A stretch of 64,000 bases of DNA from Crataegus laevigata (taxonomy: Eukaryota; Streptophyta; Magnoliopsida; Rosales; Rosaceae). The DNA is taken from the NCBI GenBank assembly GCA_963580275.1, contig OY756949.1:18769001-18833000 (forward strand), written 5' to 3'. The position numbers were made by a program, and so were the translations under genes. Each line of letters opens with the position of its first letter. Position 1 is the first letter of the stretch. This document shows positions 53,201 to 64,000 of this stretch, in pieces. The notes beneath the pieces are model-generated. The model made no database searches. It was not told where the DNA came from and saw only the letters and a list, made by a program, of their open reading frames with translations.

Positions 53201-54848
53201 GAAAGATTCGAATTTGGACCTACCTTGGTGGGTTGGGATGGCTTAGAGGTGTTAGATGGTGGCGGCAAGGATTGATCATCCTTGGCCGTGAGTTTTGCTC
53301 CTCGCTCCTCTTCTTGCAGCAACTTTTCATCCTCATCGTGACTTGATTTGGATGATTTTGGTTCGGCTCCAACCTGTGTACCACTTCTCAACATGATTGC
53401 ATTGACGGTTTCAAAGCCGCCTTTAGGATTCATAACAGTTGAACTAGGCAATTTGCCTTGTTCTCTAATCTGCCCCATGAATTCCGCTATTTGACCCATT
53501 TGCTTTTCCAAGTTATCCACCCTTTTGTCTTGGATTTGCCTCTCTTTGTTTTGATTTTGTACTTCCTGCGTCAAAGTAGTAAGTAACTTAACAACTTGGT
53601 CATTATCCAAAGACATACCTGAGCTCGATGGGGTAGATTGCACTTGGGTTTGATTGGGGACGAATGGCTTTGTATAAATGCCCGGTGGTTGCTGCCTAAA
53701 TCCTCCTTGTTGTTGGGGTTGTTGAGGATCCCTCCACTTGAAATTTGGATGGTCCCTCCAACCCGGATTGTAGGTGTTTGAGTATGGATCATGGCGTGGT
53801 TGATTTTGGCTCCCAAAACCCACGGCATTGGCAGATTCCCACCCTCCATTCTCAATCAATTGAGGGCATTGATCATTGGCATGTCCTTACATAGAGCACA
53901 CGCCACAAACACTTGGACCACGAATCTTCATCCCCTCGGCCAACTGAGAAACAACAGAAGTAAGGTTAGCTAATTGGGATTGAATATCGGGTGTAGAACT
54001 TACCTCATTCACTTGTGGCCGTGGGGGGTCTCTTTGTCCAACTCCTTCGTATTGTTGTGCATTATGCGCTCGGTTGGCAATTAGAACTTTTGCAGCCCCC
54101 GGAGTCTTATCCACCAACGCACCTCCCGCCGATGCATCAAGCATTTGGCGTTCCATGGGAAGGAGTCCTTCGTAGAAGTATTGAATGAGCAGCTCCTCCT
54201 TCATTTGATGCTGTGGACATGAAGCAACAAGTGATTTAAACGTTCATAATAAGAAGGAAACGATTCACCTTGATTTTGTTGGATGCCACTAATCCGTTTC
54301 CTCAAGAGAATGACTCTTGAAGTTGGGAAAAATTTCTCCAAGAAAGCTCTTGTCATACTATCCCAAGATGTAACCGTTCCGGGTGCTAACTCGAAAAGCC
54401 AATCTTTAGCCTTTTCCAAAAGTGAGAATGGAAAAGACTTCATCATCAGAATGTTCCCATCGACATTGACGGGTGTCATGCTCGAACAAACCACCTCGAA
54501 CTCCTTGAGATGTTTGTTGGGATCCTCCATGGACAGTCCATGGAATTTCGGAATGTGGTGCAACAAGTTGGATTTCAACTCGAACTCAGCGGTCTTGCCT
54601 AGGGCAGCCGGGGGGTATTGAATGCATAATGGTGCGGCATTGATCAACCTTGAGGCCGATAGTTCTTTAATGGTCAGATTATCCGCTGCCATAACTTCTT
54701 CTTCCACGTCTTCAAACTCAGATTCGGCCTCTGAACTTGAACTAGGTTCACTAGGTTCGGGATGCCTCCTCTTTCTTCTCAAATCACGTTCAAAATCGTC
54801 GTTAAAGTCCAAGATATGTGCATGCACAGTTTGAGAACTCCGCGTCAT
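53201..54848 (-). pseudogene. gag of element M, frameshift and stop
   Basis: Starts MTRSSQTVHAHILDF at 54848, nearly identical to the left tandem copy and close to E. A base is missing in an A run near 54241, shifting the frame after SYYER. A TAA replaces Gln inside the CCHC knuckle (CGVCSM-stop-GHANDQC, about 53887-53889). The Q/P-rich segment and the coiled-coil NKERQIQDKRVDNLEKQ are otherwise preserved up to the gap. M cannot make a full gag. Confidence 0.9.
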
Positions 54849-54929
54849 GCACTAGTACCTAAATCAAGAAAACAAAACAAAATAAGAAAACTAGATAAAT
54901 TAACTAAAAACACACGACAAAAATACAAA

Positions 54930-54966
54930 GGATTAGCAATTTTGCTAATCCCCGGCAACGGCGCCA
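54930..54966 (-). promoter_or_regulatory. tRNA-Asp PBS and hairpin, element M right copy
   Basis: 54949-54966 complements tRNA-Asp perfectly. GGATTAGCAA / TTGCTAATCC arms at 54930-54951. Confidence 0.92.
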
Positions 54967-54971
54967 AAATT

Positions 54972-57092
54972 TGATGTGAGAATTAGATTGACACACAAAT
55001 TAAACCCTATGGATGACAATTGTAGTATAAGAGCAAATAGGGATCGTTCTAACCGGGGATTAACTAGGGATGCTAATCAATGTGAAATTGACTCAAAAAC
55101 GTAAAAACAAAGTTTAAAACACTAAACTAGACTCAAAGAATGCAAAACTAGAGTTTAAAACACTTAAACAAAGCAAAAGACTCAAAACAGCCCAGAAACA
55201 CTCAAAACTGCCTCGAAATCACTTTCTGGGCAGTTTTGAGCACAAACACAATTTTGGACGAAAATAGGTTCTAACTTGACTCAAGACTCTTAAAAACACA
55301 AACTAAGTGGATTTCTAACTAATCTAGCACTTTAAAATAAATGGGGGATTGGTTTTGACGAATTTAAAATTAAAACAGAAACTTGGAAACAAACTTCAAA
55401 GAAAACAGATTTGATGAAATAGAATGGTGAGAAACTAGTTAGAGGGTTTCTTATCCACAAATGAACATATGCATACGATTTGATTCCCAGTTATGATTTT
55501 AACAAACGAATGAATGACAATGCTCCAAGTTAATTAGGTCCGCTTAAATTAACTTTCAGATTTCCCTAGATTCATTGAATTGAATGGAATACGCATCACA
55601 ACCAAATTATTCTTATCAAGTTCCCTAACTATGGAATACGCATGATAGAGAGACATATCAAAGATCATTAAGTTCAGTGGAAATCATAAACATCGACTAG
55701 GCATTCATAACCATGGAATACGCATGTTAATCCAACCTAGGGTTTACTAAACACAATCGTGACTAGCGATCTTTACTACTCATGAATATAAGTTCATAAC
55801 GATTAGGTGAAATTCCCTTATATCCTAGAATCAAGTTTAAGCATGCAAATTAAGCGTGCACTCTCAATCAACATACATAAGCAAGTTCTTAATCAAAACA
55901 GAGAAGTAAACCACATCCAAAGTTCATGAATTCATAACTGGAGTAAATCAAATCATAACCAACATATGTTCATGGCTTCAAATTCGCCTCTAACTATAAA
56001 GGAATTAGTTCCACATGTTTAACATAATTGAAGAACAAATTAAATTAAACATGAAAACAGAAACAAGAGAAGAAAGAACTCCAAACACTCCAATGGTGGC
56101 AGATTGCATGCGTGAGCTCTCTCCTCCCTTTTGGCATGCACGGTGCTCTCCTCTTCTCCTCCAAAGGTGGCGCCACAAGGTGGTTATGGTGGTGGTAAGG
56201 TGCGGCTATGGTGGATGAATGGTGGTTTGGGTGGAAGGTTGCGGCAAAGGGATGAATGGTGGTGTTTGCGGCAGAAATTGAATTTCTGAATGGGGGAGTG
56301 ATGAATGGACGAAAATTAGGTGAATGGGTGATCCAAGGGTGCGGCACACATAAGGGAAATATATATAGGCACCCTAAACCCTAGGTCAATTCAGATTAGG
56401 GCTTGGATTTCATTTAATTGATGGATTAGGCCCCCTAAGTCTAGCAGGAATTGTAAGTCCAATAAGGAAAAGGGTTTGTGGTCCAATTAACCCAAATCCA
56501 CAAGGAATAGGGCTAATTAAATCTGAAATCCAAGGCAAGGGAAAGCTCTAGAACCTTCCAATTGTTTCAATAATGCTTAGGGAACCATTGTGCATTAGGA
56601 TTAGGAAAACTAATCCTTCTTCATCTTGGAATTCTTTTTCCTTCTAGAACTAGGAAAACTTCATTGTTGCTGCAACTTGAGGCCATTTGGGGTTTAACTT
56701 TCCTACTTCAAGTAGGAAACCTTGTTTGAGTAGGAAACTTCATTCTTCTAGGAATCCTAATTCAACTAGGAAACCAATTTCAACTAGGAATCCTAATTCA
56801 ACTAGGAATCCATCTCCATTAGGGATCTTCCTACTCCAACTAGGAAACCTTGCTCAAGTAGGACTCATCATCTTCAAGTCTTCAATTTCGTCCATCCTTT
56901 TGGCCCCAAGCATACGATATCCATTCCAAGCTCTAATTTGCTCCAAAAAGCTCCAAAATGCCTCCTTTTGCATACTTTGCCCTTAAAACCTGAAAATACA
57001 TAAAACTAGCTTAAAAGACTACTTTAACTAAGGAAAACAATATAAATGCACAAGAACAAGCTAAACTAAGGTGCATAAATATGCCCCTATCA
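54972..57092 (-). repeat. 5' LTR of element M (2121 bp, family 2)
   Basis: On the minus strand TGATAGGGGC.. to ..CACATCA. It lacks the ~178 bp present at 10923-11101 in the middle LTR, and the break falls at a CCAAGG repeat (near 56531). Otherwise there are only scattered differences. Beyond 57092 the sequence is N's 3' region. Confidence 0.93.
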
Positions 57093-57526
57093 CAAAGGCT
57101 CAAGTCTCACAAGGATGTAGCGTTAGTTGAGTTCTTTCCTTCAAGCATGTTACAAAAACTGATTTTAACCACTTTGTAATCAAATGTGAGTTCATAAACA
57201 TCAACTATAACCAAGCATAAGCCAAGAACATGTCAAACTTCAATCCTTGCTTGTAACTTTCTTTAATAGTTATGCAATTAGAAACCGAATCTCATCATTG
57301 TGTTGGAAGGTATCCTAAGACACAAACATACCAAAACAACTCAAAAACAACTCTTTTTGGGTTTTTCAAAACATTTTTCAAATTTTTATGAGTTTTTCGG
57401 ATTTTTAAGTCACAACACACTAAAATGCTTCAAAACAGCTTAAAAACACCTTAAAACAGCAAGGAACAAGTCTAAAAGTAATCGGTGATAAAATCCCACG
57501 AATTTTGCATCAAAAACACTTAGTTA

Positions 57527-57573
57527 CCCCCCCCCCCCCCCCACACTTAAATCAAACATTGTCCTCAATGTTT
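57527..57573 (-). other. Palindrome + G-run module, element N
   Basis: On the minus strand AAACATTGAGGACAATGTTT, GATTTAAGTGTG and 16 Gs, the longest in the window. Confidence 0.72.
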
Positions 57574-57725
57574 CAAGCATAAAATCACACCAAATATAAA
57601 GAAACACACAAACAGCAACTACAATGCAAAACTAGGCAGATTAGAAAGAATCAACAAAGAGAAGGGTGTTAGGAACACAAATCTGGAATTGGAGTGATTC
57701 CTAGGGCTTCCTTTGTTGAATAGCA

Positions 57726-57773
57726 TGGGTTGCCTCCCAAGTAGCGCTTTCTTTAACGTCTTGCAGCCGGACG
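57726..57773 (-). other. Conserved post-pol block, element N
   Basis: On the minus strand CGTCCGGCTGCAAGACGTTA followed by the GGGAGGCAACCCA core, 11 bp after the stop. Confidence 0.7.
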
Positions 57774-57784
57774 AAAAACTCCAC

Positions 57785-60700
57785 TCATTCCCCATTGGAG
57801 CCTACGGCTTGGAGGGGAAGTTCCTCCACCACATGCTCCTCGAACAAGTCGTAATAAGGCTTCAAACGATGCCCATTTACCTTGAATTCGTGTCCGGTTC
57901 TCAAGCTTTTGACTTGGATTGCACCATGAGAAAAAACATTAGTAACAACAAAGGGTCCAATCCACTTAGATCTTAACTTACCAGGAAATAAACGCAAACG
58001 GGAGTTGAAAAGCAACACTTTCTGCCCAATGGAGAAGGTTTTGCCCCTTATCATCTTGTCATGAAACGCCTTCGTTTTCTCCTTGTAAATCCGGGCATTC
58101 TCATATGCTTCATTCCTTAGCTCCTCAAGTTCATTCAATTGGAGCTTTCGATGCATTCCAGCAGCATCTAAGTCCAAATTGAATGTTTTCACGGCCCAAT
58201 GTGCCTTGTGCTCAAGTTCCACAGGTAAATGGCATGGCTTGCCATATACTAGCCAAAATGGAGACATCCCTAGGGGGGTTTTGTAGGCAGTCCGGTACGC
58301 CCACAATGCATCGTCTAAACGCACACTCCAATCTTTCCGGTTAGGCCCCGCGGTCTTCTCCAAGATTTGCTTGATTTCTTTATTCGATACTTCGACTTGG
58401 CCACTTGTTTGAGGGTGATAAGGTGTTGAAACCCTATGCTTGACATTGTACTTCTTGAAGAGTGCCTCAATGGTCCTATTGCAGAAATGTGAGCCTCCAT
58501 CACTTATAAACACTCGCGGCATCCCAAATCTAGAGAAAATGTTAGCTTTGATAAAATCTGAAACCACTCTAGAATCGTTAGTTCGGGTAGCTTTTGCTTC
58601 TACCCATTTGGAAACATAATCAACTGCAAGCAAAATATAAGTGAAACCAAATGAAGAAGGAAAGGGACCCATGAAATCAATACCCCATACGTCAAAACTT
58701 TCAACATTAAAGATAGGGGTTTGCGGCATTTGGTCCTTAGCACTAATGGAACCTGTCCTTTCACATCTATCACATGTTAAGCAAAACATTCTAGCATCTT
58801 TGAACAATGTTGGCCAATAAAAACCAGATTCTAACACTTTGAGGGCTGTTCTTTGGGTACCAAAATGGCCTCCACATGCATAAGAATGACAAAATGCTAG
58901 AATTGAGTTAAAATCAGAATTTGGCACACATCTTCTAACAATCTGATCCGGGCAATATTTCCATAGATATGGATCATCCCACACATAAAATCTTGCATCA
59001 TGCTTCAATTTATCACGTTGAACCTTGCTTAGAGTGTTAGGAACTTGCTTAGACACCAAGAAATTAACCAAATCGGCATACCAAGGGGTACTTACCTCAA
59101 TGGACAGAAGTTGTTCATCCGGAAACATCTCAGAAATGGGGAGAGACTCTTCTTCACGCACCAATCTGCTTAGGTTGTCAGCCACCACGTTTTTACAACC
59201 TTTCTTATCCTGAATTTCAATGTCGAACTCTTGAAGTAGGAGCATCCAACGAATGAGTCTTGGTTTGGCCTCCTTTTTGGTGAAAAGATACTTCAAGGCT
59301 GCATGGTCAGTGAAAACAATTACTTTAGTACCAATTAGATATGATCTAAATTTATCTAAAGCAAATACAACGGCCAAAAGTTCTTTTTCTGTTGTAGAGT
59401 AATTCAATTGAGCATCATTTAAAGTACGTGAAGCATAATAAATAACGTGTGGCTGTTTGTTTTTCCTTTGACCCAAAACAGCTCCAAGGGCATAATCCGA
59501 TGCATCACACATCAATTCAAAGGGAATGGACCAATCCGGGGGAGTTATGATGGGTGCCGTGGTGAGTAAGTCCTTTAGATGCTTAAATGCCTTCTCACAC
59601 GCCTCGTTGAACTCAAAAGTCACCTCCTTCTGGAGGAGGCGGCATAAGGGTTGTGCAATCTTGGAAAAATCCTTCATAAATCGTCTATAGAATCCTGCAT
59701 GACCAAGAAAAGAACGAACCTCTCTAACCGAAGTAGGAGAGGGTAAGTAGCGTACAAGATATATTTTAGACTTATCAACTTCAATTCCTTTTTCAGAGAT
59801 TATATGGCCCAAAACAATACCTTGTTTAACCATAAAATGGCATTTCTCCCAATTTAAAACAAGGTTTGTCTAACACAACGTTTCAAGATTAAGGTGAGAT
59901 TATCCAAGCAATTATCAAATGAACTACCAAATACACTAAAATCATCCATGAATATCTCAATAATCCTTTCAACATAATCAGAAAAGAGACTAACCATACA
60001 CCTTTGAAACGTGGCAGGAGCATTGCACAAACCGAATGGCATGCGTCGATATGCAAACGTTCCAAAGGGACAAGTAAAAGTGGTTTTTTCTTCATCATTT
60101 GGGGCAATAATAATCTATTTATAACCGGAATAACCATCAAGAAAGCAATAAAAGGAATGACTCGCTAACCTTTCCAACATTTGATCTAAGAACGGCAAGG
60201 GGAAGTGATCCTTCCTTGTGGTGGCGTTTAGCTTCCTATAATCAATGCATACTCGCCAACCGGTTTGGATTCGTGTGTGCACCAGCTCATTCTCCGCATT
60301 TTCCACAACCGTCACTCCAGATTTCTTGGGCACACATTGGATAGGTGAAACCCAACGGCTATCGGAGATGGGATAAATCACTCCACAATCAAGGAGTTTG
60401 ATTATCTCCTTTTTCACAACTTCCATCATAGGAGGGTTGAGTCGGCGTTGAGCCTCTCTAGTTGGTTTGGCCCCCTCCTCAAGAAATATGTGATGCATGC
60501 ACGTTGTAGGACTTATACCTTTGATGTCGGCCAAGGTCCAACCTAGGGCAGATTTGAACTCCTTCAAAACACGCACTAGTTTCTCCTCTTCTTGTGCCGT
60601 GAGGGATGAGGAGATGATGGCAGGTAGTGTCTCGTTTTCCCCCAAAAAAATGTACTTCAAATGGCTTGGTAATGGCTTGAGTTCAAGGATGGGTGCCTGA

Positions 60701-61711
60701 ATGATTGATGGAAGCAACTTGTTAGTCGAAGTGGGAATGGACTCACGGTTAGGAAACTTACCTTCATGTGTAGGCAATGATTCAAGGGCAGCAACTACTT
60801 CAAGGAATTCCTCACTAGGAGGCACGGCATAAGATGATTCATTGATGCCGTGGGTTAGCATGTGGCTTGCCTCCTTGGTTTTGTGTTCTACGCCTCTTGT
60901 AATGACTTTTTCAAGCGTATCGTCATTCAAATCTTCTAGATATCCCTGTACCAAAGAGTCAATAATATCAATAGAGAAACACGAATGATCTTCACTAGGG
61001 TATTTAATAGAATCAGAAAGATTGAAATTAACAACTTCCCCATCAAATTCCATGGACAAAGTTCCATTAAACACGTCAATCTTAGTCCGGGCCGTCTTCA
61101 TGAAGGGCCTTCCAAGTAGAATGGGCAGCGAGGGTGCATGATCCGATTCATCCATCTCAAGAACATAGAAATCCGCCGGAAAGATCAAATGATTAACCTG
61201 CACAAGAACATCCTCCAAAACTCCCTTTGGATAGGCATTAGATCTATCGGCCAATTGTATTATTACACCATCATTTTTGAACACTCCTAAATTCATAGAT
61301 GCATAAATTGAATATGGCATAACATTTATAGAAGCACCTAAATCAAGCATGGCAGATTCAAATCTAGTGTTACCAATGACACAAGGAATGGTGAAACTAC
61401 CCGGATCTTTGCATTTGGGAGGTAGTTTGCGTTGCAAGATGGCGGACACATTCTCACCTACCTTGACCACTTCCTTGGTCGAAATCCTCTTCCTAGTAGT
61501 GCACAACTCCTTCAAAAACTTGGCGTATCGCGGGACTTGCTTGATTGCATCCAACAAAGGTATGTTAACTTGAACTTTCCTAAAGGTTTCAAGGATATCC
61601 TTTTCAGCCTCTTCTTTCTTCGTTTGCATGAACCTACTAGGAAAAGGCACATTTGAAGGAAAAACATTAGTAGAAACCGAATTGGACACATTTTTACCTT
61701 TGTTGGCCGAT
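57785..61711 (-). pseudogene. gag C-terminus and pol of element N
   Basis: Reading leftward: gag tail (VPFPSRFMQTKKEEAEKD, LLDAIKQVPRYAKF), retropepsin (LDLGASINVMPYS, LPILLGRPFM) and the first half of RT, open to a TAG in GYSGY-K-stop (about 60116-60118). RT continues through FMDD (about 59940-59951) to a 1-bp deletion near 59870 that shifts frame. From 59833 the last frame gives the end of RT, RNase H (CDASDYALGAVLG, FTDHAALKYL), the integrase zinc finger and catalytic residues (GIDFMGPFP, ISDGGSHF, GQVEVSNKEI), ending SNGE at 57785. Two lesions thus kill an otherwise complete pol. Upstream gag is separated by solo LTR P. Confidence 0.92.
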
Positions 61712-63359
61712 TGATGTGAAAATTACTTGACACACAAATTAAACCCTATTGATGACAATTGTAGTAATGATGCAAGTAGGGATCGTTCTAGACCGGGGAT
61801 TAACTAGGGATGCTAATCAATAAAAATAAGACTCAAAAATATAAAAACAAAGTTAAAAATGTAAACAAAAGACTTTAAAACAAGAAAGTAAAAGGGGGAT
61901 TTGGGATTGGTGAAATTGAACAATTAAAACTTAAACTTTGAAAACAAACTTAAAGCAAAATAGATTGTGATGAAATAGAATGATGAGAAACTAGTTAGAG
62001 GGTTCCTTATCCACACATGAACATATGCATATAATTTGATTCCCAGTTATGACTTCAACAAACGATGAATGACAATATTCCAAGTTAATTAGGTTTGCTT
62101 AAATTAACTCTTAGATTTCCCTAGATTCATTGGATTGCAAGGAATACGCTTTACAACCAAATTATTCCTCATTAAAGTCCCTAACTATGGAATACGCATG
62201 ATAGAGACATTTAACAAAGATCATTAAGTTCAACGGAAATCATAAACATTGACTAGGCATTCATAACTATGGAATACGCATGTTACTCTTGCCAAGGATT
62301 TACTTAACACAATCGTGACTAGCGATCTTTACTACTCATGAATATAAGTTCATAACGATTAGGTGAAATTCCCTTATATCCTAGCATCAAGTTTTAGGTA
62401 TGCAAATTAAGTGTCGACCCTTAACCCACATACATAAACAAGTTCTTAATCAAAACAGAAAAGTAAACCACATCCAAAGTTTATGAATTCATAACTGGAG
62501 TAAATCAAATCATAACCAACATATGTCCATGGCTTCAAATTTACCTCTAACTAAAAAGAAATTAGTTCCACATGTTTAACATAATTGAACAACAATTTAA
62601 TTTAAACATTGAAAAACAAAAGAAAGAAAACACCTAAACTTTCCAACGATCCAAGCGCATCCAAGGACTTTCCTCTTCTTCTCTTTGTTGCGGCACAATG
62701 CTTTGAATGATGTTGAAGAGTTGGTTTTATGGAGGAATGGACGGGGGAAGTTTAGATATGTAGGGAGAGGCAAGGAAAGGCTTGTAGAATGGTTTATTTT
62801 TGGATGATTTGAATGAGGTTGCTACCATGGGTATTTATAGGGAGAGGATGGACATGTTTAATGCTTGTTTAATGCAAATTTCTGGTGGAATTGACAAGGA
62901 ACCCACGACAATGATAGAAAAATAATGGTGGGTTAGGTTTTGAGTCATCCACTTCACATGTCATGGTGAACTAAGCATTGCATCATCCACTCACATGTCA
63001 TGGTGAGTTAAGCATTGCATCATCCACTCAAATGTCATGGTGAGCTAAGCATTACATCACATTTTTAGGCCCATTGCAACAGATTTTTGGGCTTCTTTGC
63101 ATCAGATTTTTGGGCTTCTTTGCATCAAATTCTTGGGCTTCTTTACATCAAATTCGTCCATCCTCATGCCTCCATGCTTGCACTATCCAATCTTGGCCCA
63201 AAAATGCTCTAGAATGCTCCAAATTGCTTCTTTTTGCATACTTTGACATATAAACCTACAAACACACGAAAAAAGACTTTAAACACTATAATAAATACTA
63301 AATAATAACCAAAATGCAAGAAAACAAGCAAGCTAAGTCGCATAAATATGCTCCTATCA
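61712..63359 (-). mobile_element. Solo LTR P (1648 bp, E family)
   Basis: On the minus strand TGATAGGAGC.. to ..TTTTCACATCA. Flanked by CCGAT on both sides (61707-61711 and 63360-63364) and splits N gag. It is related to the E LTR, including the TATAAATA box (62832-62839), the GAAGCCCAA repeat (about 63090-63150) and the repeated CACATGTCATGGTGA motif (about 62955-63050). Confidence 0.95.
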
Positions 63360-63364
63360 CCGAT

Positions 63365-64000
63365 TTGGACAGATTTGGGGAACTAGGGACTTGCGGCAAA
63401 GGTGGAAACACCCTTGCCATGGGTATGCTTGATTCTTCTTCTTCAATTTGCACGTTTCCATCCTCCTTAGAACCTGATTTGGATGGTTTAGAGCCTGTCC
63501 CAACTTCTTTGCCATTCCTCAACAAGATGGCTTTTGCACTTTCAAAGCCTCCCTTCGGATTTTGAATGGTAAAACTAGGAAGTTGGCCTTCGTCTCGAAA
63601 TTTCCCCACAAAGTCTGCAATCTGCCCAATTTGTTTCTCCAAGTGATCCACACTTTTATCTTGGTTTTGCATCGCTTTGGCTTGATTTTCTTGCCCCTGA
63701 GACAAATTGGTTAATAACTTAAGAAGTGTATCATTGTCTAGAGATGTACCTGAAGCATTCGGGGCAGATTGTTGTGGAACTTGTGTGGGTGTGTATGGCT
63801 TGGTGTAGAAACCCGGGGGTTGTTGCCTAAAGCCTCCTTGTTGTTGGGGTTGTTGGGGCTCCCTCCACTTGAAATTTGGGTGGTCTCTCCAACCGGGATT
63901 GTAAGTATTTGAATATGGATCGTTTTTTTGTTGGTTTTGGCCTTGAAACCCAATTGCATTGGCGTTTTCCCATCCACCAGTTTCAATCAACTGTGGACAC
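63365..64000 (-). pseudogene. gag of element N, upstream part
   Basis: Reading leftward from the window edge: the end of the CCHC knuckle (C-P-Q at 63991-64000), YSNTYNPGWRDHPNFKWREP, the Q/P-rich stretch, the coiled-coil GQENQAKAMQNQDKSVDHLE and the linker up to SPNLS, where solo LTR P interrupts. The frame is open within this part. The N-terminal capsid part lies outside the window. The tail of the open frame below 63360 is LTR sequence and not gag. Confidence 0.9.

Larger units (their letters stand above)
8963..57092 (-). mobile_element. Element M: tandem, gag-protease-only Athila-like element, host of A, C/D and E
   Basis: Minus-strand parts: 5' LTR 54972-57092, PBS, gag, protease-containing frame (51917-54848 with an assembly gap), 3' region (40936-41276 and 11665-13252), middle LTR 9365-11664, then a second PBS and gag start (8963-9359) continuing beyond the window. 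The RT-RNase H-integrase block is deleted. Its right edge lies in the 3' region of element N. Confidence 0.85.
57093..57784 (-). other. 3' non-coding region of element N (partial)
   Basis: No gene. It contains the palindrome with a 16-G run (57527-57573) and the post-pol block (57726-57773). M interrupts it on the left. Confidence 0.85.
57093..64000 (-). mobile_element. Element N: dead Athila-like retrotransposon, both ends incomplete
   Basis: Minus-strand element with the downstream part of its 3' region cut by M at 57092, a full pol with two inactivating changes, gag interrupted by solo LTR P, and a 5' end beyond the window. Pol is closest by eye to D. Confidence 0.88.

Overview
The window is plant nuclear DNA, almost certainly from a eudicot. 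It is built entirely from nested Ty3/gypsy LTR retrotransposons of an Athila-like type, and I found no host gene, tRNA, rRNA or CRISPR array. The lineage call rests on three things. The polyprotein order is gag, protease, reverse transcriptase, RNase H, integrase. Every primer-binding site (PBS) is complementary to the 3' end of plant tRNA-Asp. Each pol gene is followed by a long 3' region of about 0.7-1.9 kb where Athila relatives may carry an env-like gene. I cannot name the species.

Nesting order, from outermost: element N (minus strand, 57093 to beyond 64000) holds solo LTR P (61712-63359, target duplication CCGAT) and was itself entered by element M. M (minus, 57092 leftwards to beyond position 1) is a tandem array, LTR - internal - LTR - internal. 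Its middle LTR (9365-11664) has a polypurine tract on one side and a PBS on the other. M carries three insertions: E (41277-51916, plus, AGGCC), solo LTR C (13253-40930, minus, AAAAC) and A (before 1 to 8962, plus). C was split by D (14876-40310, plus, GTAGG). D was in turn entered by G (19223-27286, minus), J (29203-33087, minus) and solo LTR K (36489-38833, plus, ATACT). G and J have each lost their 3' side together with some D sequence.

Coding state: E has an uninterrupted 1825-residue polyprotein with all catalytic residues. Its two 1625-bp LTRs differ at one position by eye, so it is a candidate recently active autonomous element. D, G and N are dead pol-bearing copies with stops, frameshifts or deletions. 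M (gag plus protease), J (gag only) and A (a small gag-like ORF) are internally deleted, non-autonomous forms. A also has two divergent ORFs where an env-like gene could lie. One runs antisense and encodes a predicted coiled-coil protein.

The elements fall into about five LTR families, yet they share short non-coding modules. These are a hairpin overlapping the PBS with compensatory changes, a U5 segment complementary to the PBS flank, a TTTTAG/GTACTA junction before gag, a block just after the pol stop, a palindrome followed by a G-run, and a hairpin just before the polypurine tract. They look like cis-acting RNA signals. Together with A's accessory ORFs they are the most interesting content. 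All comparisons were made by eye and no database was searched.
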